64,000 nt of DNA. It comes from Desulfovibrio ferrophilus. Its GTDB lineage: Bacteria; Desulfobacterota; Desulfovibrionia; Desulfovibrionales; Desulfovibrionaceae. Below, one piece after another: positions 44,291 through 52,094 of this stretch; positions within the stretch are counted from its first letter, which is position 1, and each line of letters opens with the position of its first letter. The translations under genes and the position numbers were made by a program. The notes under the pieces were generated by a model, which was not told the origin of the DNA, did no database searches, and saw only the letters and a program-made list of their open reading frames with translations. Location: positions 1,349,501-1,413,500 of the forward strand of contig NZ_AP017378.1 in assembly GCF_003966735.1 (NCBI RefSeq). Reading direction: 5' to 3'.

Positions 44291-44542
44291 ATGAGTCATA
44301 AAAAAGAATTCGATTGGTTTGACCACGACAAGAACAGGAAGCTTCTCTGGAAGCTCCTGTGGGGCACCTGTGCCCTGACCGTCATTGCCGAGGCGTTTGT
44401 GCACGTGCACCCGCATTTCTCGTTCGACGGTATCTTCGGGTTCTCGGCACTGCTGGGCTTCGCGTCCTGCTCGGTGCTGATCATCCTGGCAAAACTGCTG
44501 GGACTGGTCCTGAAAGTGAGGGAGGACTACTATGACCGCTAG
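44291..44542 (+). CDS. Small two-helix membrane protein of the Mrp operon
   Basis: An 83-residue protein I do not recognise. It has a charged N-terminus (EFDWFDHDKNRKLLWKLLW), then two hydrophobic helices (about residues 22-40 and 48-72) and a short acidic tail. It starts 17 bases after the second antiporter subunit and overlaps the third by 11 bases. It is presumably an accessory subunit or assembly factor. Confidence 0.75.
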   Translation: MSHKKEFDWFDHDKNRKLLWKLLWGTCALTVIAEAFVHVHPHFSFDGIFGFSALLGFASCSVLIILAKLLGLVLKVREDYYDR

Positions 44543-46280
44543 TCTTCTCTTCCCCCCGGCCTTCATCCTGATTCTCGGCGCCCTGCTGGTGCCGCTGATC
44601 CCGGGCAAGGCCAAAAACATCTATGTCATTGCCCTGCCCGCCCTGGCTTTCTGGATGATCAGCCAGTTGCCGCACGGTGAGCTCTTGAGCGTGCACTTCT
44701 TCGGACATGATCTGTCCCTGCTTCGGGTGGACAAGCTGTCCAAGATCTTCGGCTATGTGTTCACCCTGAACGCAACGATTGTCTGCATCTATGCCTTCTA
44801 CCTGAAAGACTCCCAACAGCACATGTCCGCCCTTGGATACATAGGCGGCGCGCTGGGAGTTGTTTTCTCGGGTGACCTGATCACCCTGTACTTCTTCTGG
44901 GAATGGATGGCCGTGTGTTCGACCTTCCTGATCCTGGCCCGCAGGACCCCCAAGGCTTACGGCGCTGGTTATCGCTACGTGATGCTTCACCTGTTTGGCG
45001 GGCTGGTCCTGCTGGCGGGTATTGTGCTGCACATCAACGGCACCGGCTCCATCGGATTCGATGCCTTCACTGATCGCACTCTGGCATCCTACCTGATTCT
45101 GGCAGGCATCCTGGTCAACGCGGCGGCACCGCCGTTCCATGCCTGGCTGTCCGACGCCTACCCCGAAGCCACCGTTACCGGCGGATTGATCCTGTCGGCT
45201 TACACCACCAAAACATCGGTCTACACGCTGATCCGCGGGTATGCCGGATATGAAATCCTGATCGTCGTCGGTTGTGTGATGGCTCTGTACGGAATCATCT
45301 ACGCCCTGCTTGAAAACGACATGCGCCGCATCCTGGCCTATTCCATCATCAACCAGGTCGGCTTCATGATCTGCGGTATCGGCATCGGCACTGCCATGAG
45401 CCTGAACGGCGCAGCGGCACACGCCTTCTGCCACATCATCTACAAATCGCTGTTGTGGATGAGCGCGGGCTCCGTGCTCTACATGACCGGCAAAAGCAAA
45501 TGCACGGAACTGGGTGGTCTGTACAAGACCATGCCCTGGACCATGATCTTCGGAACTATAGGGGCACTGGCGATCTCGTCCGTGCCGTTCACCAGTGGTT
45601 ACACCTCCAAGCCCCTGATCATCGAGGCAGCCGTAAACCAGCATCTTGTCTGGCCCTGGCTGATCCTGGAAATCGCTTCGGCGGGTGTGTTCCTGCACGC
45701 GGGTATCAAATTCCCGTACTTCGTGTTCTTCAACCAGGACAGAGGGCTCAGGCCCGGTGAGCCGCCGCACAAGACCATGCTCTGGGCCATGGGCATCATG
45801 GCCTTTTTGTGCATTTTCCTGGGCTGCTACCCCGCGCCGCTGTATGCTCTGCTGCCCTTTGAGATGGAACCGCATGTCCCCTACACTCTGAGTGGAGTGA
45901 TCAAGCAGTTCCAGTTGCTGATGCTCTCAGCTTTGGCGTTCTTCGTGTTCCTGAAGCTTCTGAAGCGGACGGACACCATCGCCATCGACACCGACATCAT
46001 CTGGCGCAAGGGTGGCCGTTGGTTCTACATCTGCATGGACAAGGGTCTGAACTTCGTCAACTACGCATTCAACGAGTTGATGCACAAGGGCGCTGCCACC
46101 GGACTGGGCCGATACTTCTCCGAAGGGCCGCTGAACATGACCCTGGCGGTACTTCCTGCGGACGAGGCCAAGCGTGAGCAGATCACCAGATACTTCCGGG
46201 CTGGCATCTCGCCCATCGGACTTTCCGTGGCCGTGGCCGCCCTGTATCTGTTCGGTTTCATCATCCTGACCCTGCCTTAG
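44532..46280 (+). CDS. Third NuoL/M/N-like antiporter subunit
   Basis: A 582-residue membrane protein with the conserved Glu (LYFFWEWMAVCSTFL). At the usual TM7 Lys position the sequence reads LVNAAAPPFHAWLSDAYPEA, so Asn replaces Lys. A lysine appears later (YTTKTSVYTLIRGYAG). The C-terminal 100 residues (DTDIIWRKGGRWFYICMDKGLNFVNYAFNEL) form an extra extension. Proton-pumping use of this subunit may differ from the other two. The start overlaps the 83-residue protein. Confidence 0.88.
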   Translation: MTASLLFPPAFILILGALLVPLIPGKAKNIYVIALPALAFWMISQLPHGELLSVHFFGHDLSLLRVDKLSKIFGYVFTLNATIVCIYAFYLKDSQQHMSALGYIGGALGVVFSGDLITLYFFWEWMAVCSTFLILARRTPKAYGAGYRYVMLHLFGGLVLLAGIVLHINGTGSIGFDAFTDRTLASYLILAGILVNAAAPPFHAWLSDAYPEATVTGGLILSAYTTKTSVYTLIRGYAGYEILIVVGCVMALYGIIYALLENDMRRILAYSIINQVGFMICGIGIGTAMSLNGAAAHAFCHIIYKSLLWMSAGSVLYMTGKSKCTELGGLYKTMPWTMIFGTIGALAISSVPFTSGYTSKPLIIEAAVNQHLVWPWLILEIASAGVFLHAGIKFPYFVFFNQDRGLRPGEPPHKTMLWAMGIMAFLCIFLGCYPAPLYALLPFEMEPHVPYTLSGVIKQFQLLMLSALAFFVFLKLLKRTDTIAIDTDIIWRKGGRWFYICMDKGLNFVNYAFNELMHKGAATGLGRYFSEGPLNMTLAVLPADEAKREQITRYFRAGISPIGLSVAVAALYLFGFIILTLP

Positions 46281-46314
46281 CAGGGCCTTTAAGAAAACAA
46301 GAGGATATTCAGAT

Positions 46315-46785
46315 ATGATCAGCATCGACGACCTCAAGAACGTCCCCCTGTTGCAGGGATTGCCCGACCAGGTATTCGAAAAGCTTCTCAAGATCGCCCA
46401 GCTCGAGTCCGTGAAGGAAGGTGACGTGGTCTACGACGCCGAGCAGGAAGCCGAAAACCTCTACATGGTCAAGAACGGTAAGGTGGTCCTGGAATCCGAC
46501 CTCATGGAAGGCACCGCCGTGACCCTGGCTTCCATCAAGCCCGGGTACATCTTCGGCTGGTACGGCATGATCCCCTCGTCGCATCATTCCATGCGTGCTG
46601 TCGCTACCACGGACAGCGATCTCATCGTGTTGCCCGGTTACGAATTGAGAATGTTCATGGACGATGACCATACCTTCGGCTACCAGTTCATGAACAAGAT
46701 CTTCATGCTCATGAAACTGCGTCTGGACCGCCGTACGAGCCAGTTCCTGAAAGTTCTGGCCAAGCACCCGGACCTTCAAGGCTAA
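46315..46785 (+). CDS. Cyclic nucleotide-binding-domain protein without DNA-binding domain
   Basis: A 156-residue protein with a CRP-type sensor fold (PLLQGLPDQVFEKLLKIAQLESVKEGDVVYDAEQEAENLYMVKNGKVVLES). The usual phosphate-binding cassette is altered: FGWYGMIPSSHHSMRA instead of FGE-x-ALL-x5-RSA. It may therefore bind a different ligand or none. There is no helix-turn-helix after the short C-helix. It lies 34 bases after the last Mrp gene and precedes a terminator, so it may be a cytoplasmic regulator of the antiporter. Confidence 0.82.
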   Translation: MISIDDLKNVPLLQGLPDQVFEKLLKIAQLESVKEGDVVYDAEQEAENLYMVKNGKVVLESDLMEGTAVTLASIKPGYIFGWYGMIPSSHHSMRAVATTDSDLIVLPGYELRMFMDDDHTFGYQFMNKIFMLMKLRLDRRTSQFLKVLAKHPDLQG

Positions 46786-46809
46786 CCACCTGATATCAAA
46801 ACAACTAAC

Positions 46810-46844
46810 AACGGCCCGGAGCATCCTGTTCCGGGCCGTTTTTC
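46810..46844 (+). terminator. Terminator of the Mrp operon
   Basis: AACGGCCCGGA (46810-46820) and TCCGGGCCGTT (46830-46840) form an 11-bp stem with a 9-base loop, then TTTTT. It is a classical intrinsic terminator. Confidence 0.92.
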
Positions 46845-46963
46845 ATTGTCTCCTTGGATACAGCCTGAAATCCGAGTTGTCAGGTATGGCACTTTATAAA
46901 AAAGTATGCTACGCAGTCACTCGTTCAGTTCACGGCCTGTCCCAAGCAATTCAAGGAGCTCCA

Positions 46964-47599
46964 ATGCCTGTTTCCTGCCATCGTCTGTTCGTTGCCCTTC
47001 TTCTCTGCGCGATTCTCGCCATACCACTTCCTGCCCATGCCCACCGCTCGAATATCTTCGCTTGGGCAGAAGGCGATACCATCCATGTGGAATGCGCTTT
47101 CTCCGGTGGAAAACCCGCCATGGGAGCCCCCATCCAGGTCTTGGACAATGCGACTGGCACCCTTGTTACGGAAGGACAAACAGACAAAGAAGGGCTCTGC
47201 ACCTTTGCCATCCCCACCAAGGCCCGGGAGCAGCGCATGGACCTCAAACTCGTACTCATTGCCGGTGAAGGCCATCGGGGCGAATGGATTATCACTGCCG
47301 ACGAATACCTCGGTGAAGCTGAGGCTGACAAAGCAGCAACTCCTTCTTCACAGGCTATTGAACCAACAACCACAGCCTCCTCTACGATTGATGGCGCCAT
47401 GCGTACAGCCTCCCTCGACGAAGCAACGCTCAAGCGCATTGTAGATGAGGCCATCAGCAAACGCATTGCTCCACTCAATCACAAGCTTGCCGCAATGGCC
47501 GAGCCCGGTCCCAAGGCTTCTGACATCTTCGGTGGTATCGGATACATTCTCGGCCTGTTCGGTATAGCAGCCTATTTCAAGAGCAAAAGCAGCCGCTGA
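46964..47599 (+). CDS. NikL/CbiL-like accessory protein of a nickel/cobalt ECF transporter
   Basis: A 211-residue envelope protein. It has an N-terminal signal segment (about residues 5-24, cut near AHA), then a carboxypeptidase-regulatory-like beta domain (HRSNIFAWAEGDTIHVECAFSGGKPAMGAPIQVLD) with HRGEWII, a flexible Ala/Thr-rich linker and a C-terminal membrane helix (FGGIGYILGLFGIAAYFKS). This layout matches NikL-type proteins that assist Ni or Co uptake. The start at 46964 has AAGGAG at five bases. The Q and O subunits follow, but no M/N (S-component) gene is present. Confidence 0.78.
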   Translation: MPVSCHRLFVALLLCAILAIPLPAHAHRSNIFAWAEGDTIHVECAFSGGKPAMGAPIQVLDNATGTLVTEGQTDKEGLCTFAIPTKAREQRMDLKLVLIAGEGHRGEWIITADEYLGEAEADKAATPSSQAIEPTTTASSTIDGAMRTASLDEATLKRIVDEAISKRIAPLNHKLAAMAEPGPKASDIFGGIGYILGLFGIAAYFKSKSSR

Positions 47600-47639
47600 T
47601 GGCCTGCTCCACAGATACATTCTCCACCGCGGAGCAACG

Positions 47640-48401
47640 ATGATCGAAGATGCCTTTTCCAGTGGCAAAAGCCCCATACATCGCCTGGACCCCCGGTTCA
47701 GACTGGCCGGGGCCACGGCTTGGACCGTTTGCATTGCACTGCTCTCAACTCCGCCCTGCGCTGCTGCCGCCCTCGGAATTTCCTTGCTGCTATTAACAAT
47801 ATCCAGACCTCCCTTGCGCTGTCTGCTTTCCCGCCTGCTGGCCGTGAACGTATTCATCTTATTCCTGTGGGCCATACTGCCCTTTTCCCAGCCTGGTGCG
47901 CCCGTCTTTGATGTCTGGCTATTCACTGCCACTCATGAGGGACTTGCCCTCGCAGGGTTGATCACTTTGAAATCCAACGCCATCGTCCTGGCCTTTATCG
48001 CACTGGTAGCGACCATCCCGGTGACTGAACTTGGCCGGGCCCTGCGCCGTCTGAAGGTCCCGGACAAACTGGCGTATCTCCTGGTGTTCACCTATCGCTA
48101 CATCTTTGTCATGGCCGGGGAATACCAACGTATGCGACAGGCCATGCGCATTCGCGGATTCACCCCCCGAACCAATCTGCACTCCTACCGCACCCTGGCT
48201 TATCTCGCTGGAATGGTTCTGGTCCGCGGACTGGACAGATCCGAACGAGTCTACAACGCCATGCTCTGCCGCGCATTCACCGGACGTTTCAGGTCTTTGA
48301 ATGGACTGTCAGCCACTGGTGCCGACGCAGCCTTTCTGATACTGATACTTGCTGCTTCCGCCGCCATCGCACTTTATGACCTGGGATACACGCTGACATG
48401 A
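47640..48401 (+). CDS. ECF transporter T component (CbiQ/NikQ)
   Basis: A 253-residue membrane protein with about five helices that couples the ATPase to the substrate subunit. The EcfT signatures are visible: LRRLKVPDKLAYLLVFTYRYIFVMAGEYQRMRQAMRIRGF, which holds the coupling-helix Arg motif. The start has GGAG five bases upstream, and the end overlaps the ATPase gene by four bases. Confidence 0.88.
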   Translation: MIEDAFSSGKSPIHRLDPRFRLAGATAWTVCIALLSTPPCAAAALGISLLLLTISRPPLRCLLSRLLAVNVFILFLWAILPFSQPGAPVFDVWLFTATHEGLALAGLITLKSNAIVLAFIALVATIPVTELGRALRRLKVPDKLAYLLVFTYRYIFVMAGEYQRMRQAMRIRGFTPRTNLHSYRTLAYLAGMVLVRGLDRSERVYNAMLCRAFTGRFRSLNGLSATGADAAFLILILAASAAIALYDLGYTLT

Positions 48402-49225
48402 CCACGCCGCTGTTCGAGCTTCAAAAAATCACCTATGCCTATCCCTGCCGCAAGCCAGTGCTGGATGAATTGGATTTCTGCTTCGAGCAAGGCGCAAACA
48501 TTGGTCTGATCGGCCCCAATGGTTCCGGCAAGACGACCCTTGCCCACATCGTCATGGGGCTCATCAACCCAAACTCCGGTACCATTCTGCACCGGGGCCA
48601 CCCCATCTCGGATGAAAAGGGCTTTGCGACCCTGCGCAAGGAAGTTGGCTTACTCTTCCAGAATGCCGACGACCAGCTCTTCTACCCCACTGTACTGGAA
48701 GATGTGGCCTTCGGCCCCCTAAACCTGGGCAAATCCCCTGCCGAGGCCGCCGAAATCGCACACACAACCTTGCGCCACCTCGGCCTTGAAGGCTTTGAAG
48801 AACGCATCACCTACAAACTTTCAGGCGGTGAAAAGAAGCTCGTCTCCCTGGCAACGGTGCTGGCCATGGAACCCAAGGCCGTATTTCTGGACGAACCCAC
48901 CAACGCCCTGGACGTGGACACCCGCCACAGACTGATCCACATCCTGAATGAACTGGCTTTGCCACGCATCATCATCTCTCACGACTACGATTTTCTGGCG
49001 CAGACCACGAAGGACATCTACGCCATGAAGGATGGTAAGATCCGCTTTGACGGGCACACGGCGACCCACGAACATGTGCATGCCCACACTCACGACCACC
49101 AGAACGGCCACAACCATGCTCAGGCCCATTCCCATGAAAGCGGACACTCTCACGGTCATGCCCACACCCATAGCCATCGCCACGAACACCTGCATGGTGA
49201 TGTGCCCCACACTCACGGCGACTAG
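48398..49225 (+). CDS. ECF transporter ATPase (CbiO/NikO) with histidine-rich tail
   Basis: A 275-residue ABC ATPase. Walker A GPNGSGKTT, Q-loop VGLLFQNADDQLF, signature LSGGEKK and Walker B VFLDEPTNALD are intact. The last 50 residues (about 227-275) carry more than 20 His in HxH-type repeats, for example HVHAHTHDH and HSHGHAHTHSHRH. Such tails bind nickel, cobalt or zinc and may store or sense the metal. It is the third gene of the transporter set. Confidence 0.93.
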   Translation: MTTPLFELQKITYAYPCRKPVLDELDFCFEQGANIGLIGPNGSGKTTLAHIVMGLINPNSGTILHRGHPISDEKGFATLRKEVGLLFQNADDQLFYPTVLEDVAFGPLNLGKSPAEAAEIAHTTLRHLGLEGFEERITYKLSGGEKKLVSLATVLAMEPKAVFLDEPTNALDVDTRHRLIHILNELALPRIIISHDYDFLAQTTKDIYAMKDGKIRFDGHTATHEHVHAHTHDHQNGHNHAQAHSHESGHSHGHAHTHSHRHEHLHGDVPHTHGD

Positions 49226-49325
49226 CTCCACACAGCCGTCTTCCATTCTCCTTCATCATAAGCCAATTTTCTGCTAGTCTGCGGACTTGCGCAGACAGGG
49301 GCACCCCACGCGCCAAAGGAATCCC

Positions 49326-50111
49326 ATGAGAAAAGGCATACTACTCGTTGCATTCGGCTCCAGCCGCCAGGAAGCTCACCTGTCTCTTCGACAATTCGAG
49401 GAACGGGTCCGCAACCGCTTCCCGGACATCCCCGTTCGCTGGGGGTTCACGTCCGGTATCGTGCGTGGCAAGCTGGCCGACAAGGGTAAAAAAACCGATT
49501 CCTCGGACAAGGCGCTGCAAAAGATGCTGTTCGAACGATATACTCATGTTGCCGTTCAGTCTCTGCACGTCATCACCGGCAAGGAATATGAAGCCCTGGC
49601 CACAGACGTGGACCAGTTTGCCGAACGCACGAACGGGTTTGACTCCGTCAGCCTGGGGCGTCCACTCATTGGCGGCGAGGAAGATGTCCCCCGCGTTGTG
49701 GAGGCAATCCTGTCGCACCTGCCCCCGGACCGAAAGGCGCAGGAAGCCGTTGTCCTCATGGGCCACGGCACCTGGCACGCAGGGGACAGCCTCTATGACA
49801 CTCTCTATGATGCCATGCAGACCAAAGACCCGAACATCTTTGTAGCCACCATGGATGGGCGCCTGACCATCGAAAGTGTTCGAGACGAGCTTCTGGCCCG
49901 TGGCATGAACAAGGCATGGCTCGTCCCCCTACTGGCTCTTCCTGGCCGACATGTGCAGAAAGACATGTGTGGCAGTGGCCCAGACTCCTGGGTCTCCATT
50001 CTTGACGCAGCAGGTATCAGCACATCATGCGTGGTGCGTGGCACAGCCGAATATGATGGCTACGCAGACATCTGGCTGGATCACCTGGCCGAAGCTCTGA
50101 ACCAGCTCTAA
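49326..50111 (+). CDS. cbiK: Sirohydrochlorin cobaltochelatase CbiK (cytoplasmic type)
   Basis: Inserts cobalt into sirohydrochlorin at the start of anaerobic cobalamin synthesis; it can also take iron in some bacteria. The 261 residues show LVAFGSSRQEA, SLHVITGKEY, MGHGTWHAGDSLYD (catalytic His) and PGRHVQKDM (second His). No signal peptide is present, so it is a cytoplasmic type. The start at 49326 has AAGGA upstream; the frame is open to 49287 without a ribosome site. Adjacency to the ECF genes suggests that the transporter carries cobalt. Confidence 0.9.
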   Translation: MRKGILLVAFGSSRQEAHLSLRQFEERVRNRFPDIPVRWGFTSGIVRGKLADKGKKTDSSDKALQKMLFERYTHVAVQSLHVITGKEYEALATDVDQFAERTNGFDSVSLGRPLIGGEEDVPRVVEAILSHLPPDRKAQEAVVLMGHGTWHAGDSLYDTLYDAMQTKDPNIFVATMDGRLTIESVRDELLARGMNKAWLVPLLALPGRHVQKDMCGSGPDSWVSILDAAGISTSCVVRGTAEYDGYADIWLDHLAEALNQL

Positions 50112-50254
50112 CCTCAGTCCTCCTTTTACATCCCCCCCCATCCTTTGCCTCCTTTCAAAACAGTCTTGTATTAGACTCTTCCGCTATGATAGACTTGTTC
50201 TCCATTTAACCACTGATAGTGTCGTAATTCAGGGATCTCTACCAAGGAGGACCC

Positions 50255-51871
50255 ATGCGGTTCCGCGATCTCAATATCGGTACCAGGCTCAGCATCGGCT
50301 TCGGCTTGGTACTGACTGTCATTGCCTTGATGACTACCGTTATTTATTCAGAACTTTCAGACATCCAATCGAACTCTGAACAGATCGCGCACGAAAGCCT
50401 GCCGTTCACTTTGGCTGCCTCAAGGATGAAACTTGCAACAGCCCATGTTCAACAATGGGTGACCGATGTCGCAGCCACCCATAACACCGAGGGGTTAAAA
50501 GATGCCGATGAGGCCGCTGGGGCCTTCCGGACCGACCTCGACAAATTCAAATCCATGTTCCAGCAGGAAAACGCTCAGGACGAACTACGAAACCTCGCTG
50601 CCCTGTCCGATATGTTCGAAGAATTCTATGCCACTGGGCAACGTATGACCCAAGCCTATCTGAATGAAGGCCTTGAGGCTGGCAACCTGATCATGGAAGA
50701 ATTCGACACCGACTCCGCCGCTCTCGGTGGATCCATCGACAAACTTCTTGCAGTGCAGACCCGGGAAGCCGAAGAAATGTCGATCGGCATCACCACGGAT
50801 GCCAGCAGCGCCACCTTGATCACTATCATTCTCGGTACCGTGGCCCTGTTTATTGGCGTTATCTCAACAATCCTTACGACCAGAAGCATCACTCACCCAG
50901 TCAACAAAGGCGTCTCCTTTGCAGAAAACATGGCAGAGGGTGACTTCACCTCACGGCTGGACGTTGACTCCAAGGACGAAGTCGGGCATCTCGCCCAGGC
51001 TCTGAACACGATGGCTGATAGACTGACCGACGTTGTGCAAGGTGTTCAAGGTGCCAGTGCCAGCGTGGCCTCCGGCAGTGAAGAACTCTCCGCCTCATCC
51101 GAGGCCTTGTCACAAGGCGCGAGCGAGCAGGCAGCAGCCGTTGAAGAAATTTCAGCGACAATGGAAGAAATGGCTCAGGGTATCCTGCAAAATGCCGACA
51201 CAGCCAGACAGACGGAAGATATCGCCACAAAAGCTGCAAATGATGCGGAACAAAGCGGTGACGCCGTCACCCAATCCGTACAAGCCATGCGGGACATTGC
51301 CGAAAAAATCTCCATTGTGGAGGAAATCGCACGTCAAACCAACCTCCTGGCGCTCAATGCGGCCATCGAGGCCGCTCGGGCAGGAGAACACGGGAAAGGC
51401 TTTGCCGTTGTCGCCGCCGAAGTTCGCAAGCTTGCAGAAAGAAGCGGTGGTGCCGCTGCTGAGATCAGTCACCTCTCCACCTCCAGCCTGGATGTTGCCG
51501 AACGGGCGGGCACCATGCTCACGGAGCTGGTTCCCGAGATCAAAAGGAATGCAGATCTGGTTCAAGAAATAGCTGCCGCCTGCACGGAACAAAGTGAAGG
51601 TGCCCGGCAGGTCAACGAGTCCCTGTCGCAACTCGATCAGACCGTGCAACAGAATGCTTCGGGCTCAGAAGAAATTGCGGCCACTTCCGAAAGCCTGTCC
51701 AGCGAAGCCGAAGAAATGAACAAGCACGTTTCCTTCTTCCGCATCAACAGCTCCTCCACCGGAAACTCATCATCTTCGGCCATGATTTCTCGCCACAGGA
51801 TCGAAGCCAACACATTCGAACATCAATTATCCCACGAGCCTGATGACGATGATGAATTCACAAGATTCTGA
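50255..51871 (+). CDS. Methyl-accepting chemotaxis protein
   Basis: A 538-residue chemoreceptor. TM1 is at about residues 11-33, a periplasmic helical sensor follows, and TM2 is at about 188-210. A HAMP domain spans about 212-265 and the cytoplasmic signalling region about 270-500, with the tip [32 protein letters not shown]. The C-terminus is an acidic linker ending in EFTRF, reminiscent of the CheR/CheB-docking pentapeptide. The ribosome site AAGGAGG precedes the ATG. It is a single-gene unit; the ligand is unknown. Confidence 0.95.
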   Translation: MRFRDLNIGTRLSIGFGLVLTVIALMTTVIYSELSDIQSNSEQIAHESLPFTLAASRMKLATAHVQQWVTDVAATHNTEGLKDADEAAGAFRTDLDKFKSMFQQENAQDELRNLAALSDMFEEFYATGQRMTQAYLNEGLEAGNLIMEEFDTDSAALGGSIDKLLAVQTREAEEMSIGITTDASSATLITIILGTVALFIGVISTILTTRSITHPVNKGVSFAENMAEGDFTSRLDVDSKDEVGHLAQALNTMADRLTDVVQGVQGASASVASGSEELSASSEALSQGASEQAAAVEEISATMEEMAQGILQNADTARQTEDIATKAANDAEQSGDAVTQSVQAMRDIAEKISIVEEIARQTNLLALNAAIEAARAGEHGKGFAVVAAEVRKLAERSGGAAAEISHLSTSSLDVAERAGTMLTELVPEIKRNADLVQEIAAACTEQSEGARQVNESLSQLDQTVQQNASGSEEIAATSESLSSEAEEMNKHVSFFRINSSSTGNSSSSAMISRHRIEANTFEHQLSHEPDDDDEFTRF

Positions 51872-51894
51872 CCCCCACGGAACCCGTAAACAAG

Positions 51895-51928
51895 AAGCCG
51901 CCGGAGCGAACTCCGGCGGCTTTATTCT
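51895..51928 (+). terminator. Terminator of the chemoreceptor gene
   Basis: AAGCCGCCGGAG (51895-51906) and CTCCGGCGGCTT (51911-51922) form a perfect 12-bp stem around CGAA, followed by TTATTCTT. It lies 24 bases after the stop. Confidence 0.93.
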
Positions 51929-52008
51929 TCTCCATCCTTCCCCTACTCCCATGCAGAACAACTCCTGGTTTAAACAACCACTCAAAAGTGGCTGAATGCG
52001 AGACGCAA

Positions 52009-52059
52009 AAACGGTTCATACTCTTGCGTATAACCAATACGCAAGAGTATGAACCGTTT
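52009..52059 (-). terminator. 23-bp perfect hairpin ending the glgP transcript
   Basis: The arm at 52009-52031 is exactly complementary to 52037-52059, loop AACCA. On the minus strand the hairpin is followed by a T run from the A block at 52007-52011, so it fits an intrinsic terminator for glgP. Flanking copies of a CCACT-N4-AGTGG mini-hairpin (51978-51991 and 52080-52092) extend the symmetry. Confidence 0.85.
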
Positions 52060-52094
52060 GCAGTAACAAAGCAGACAGCCACTTCTCAGTGGTT

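Noticed and set aside
39573-44620. Many long His/Gln-rich minus-strand frames across the Mrp operon
   Set aside because: They are antisense shadows of GC-rich membrane-protein genes, with biased composition and no ribosome sites.
46786-46963. Cobalamin or NiCo riboswitch ahead of the ECF transporter genes
   Set aside because: The gap is too short after the terminator and I see no conserved riboswitch core; only a terminator and weak promoter-like boxes are present.
50150-50254. Sigma-28 promoter upstream of the chemoreceptor
   Set aside because: No TAAA-N15-GCCGATAA-type match with correct spacing could be found.
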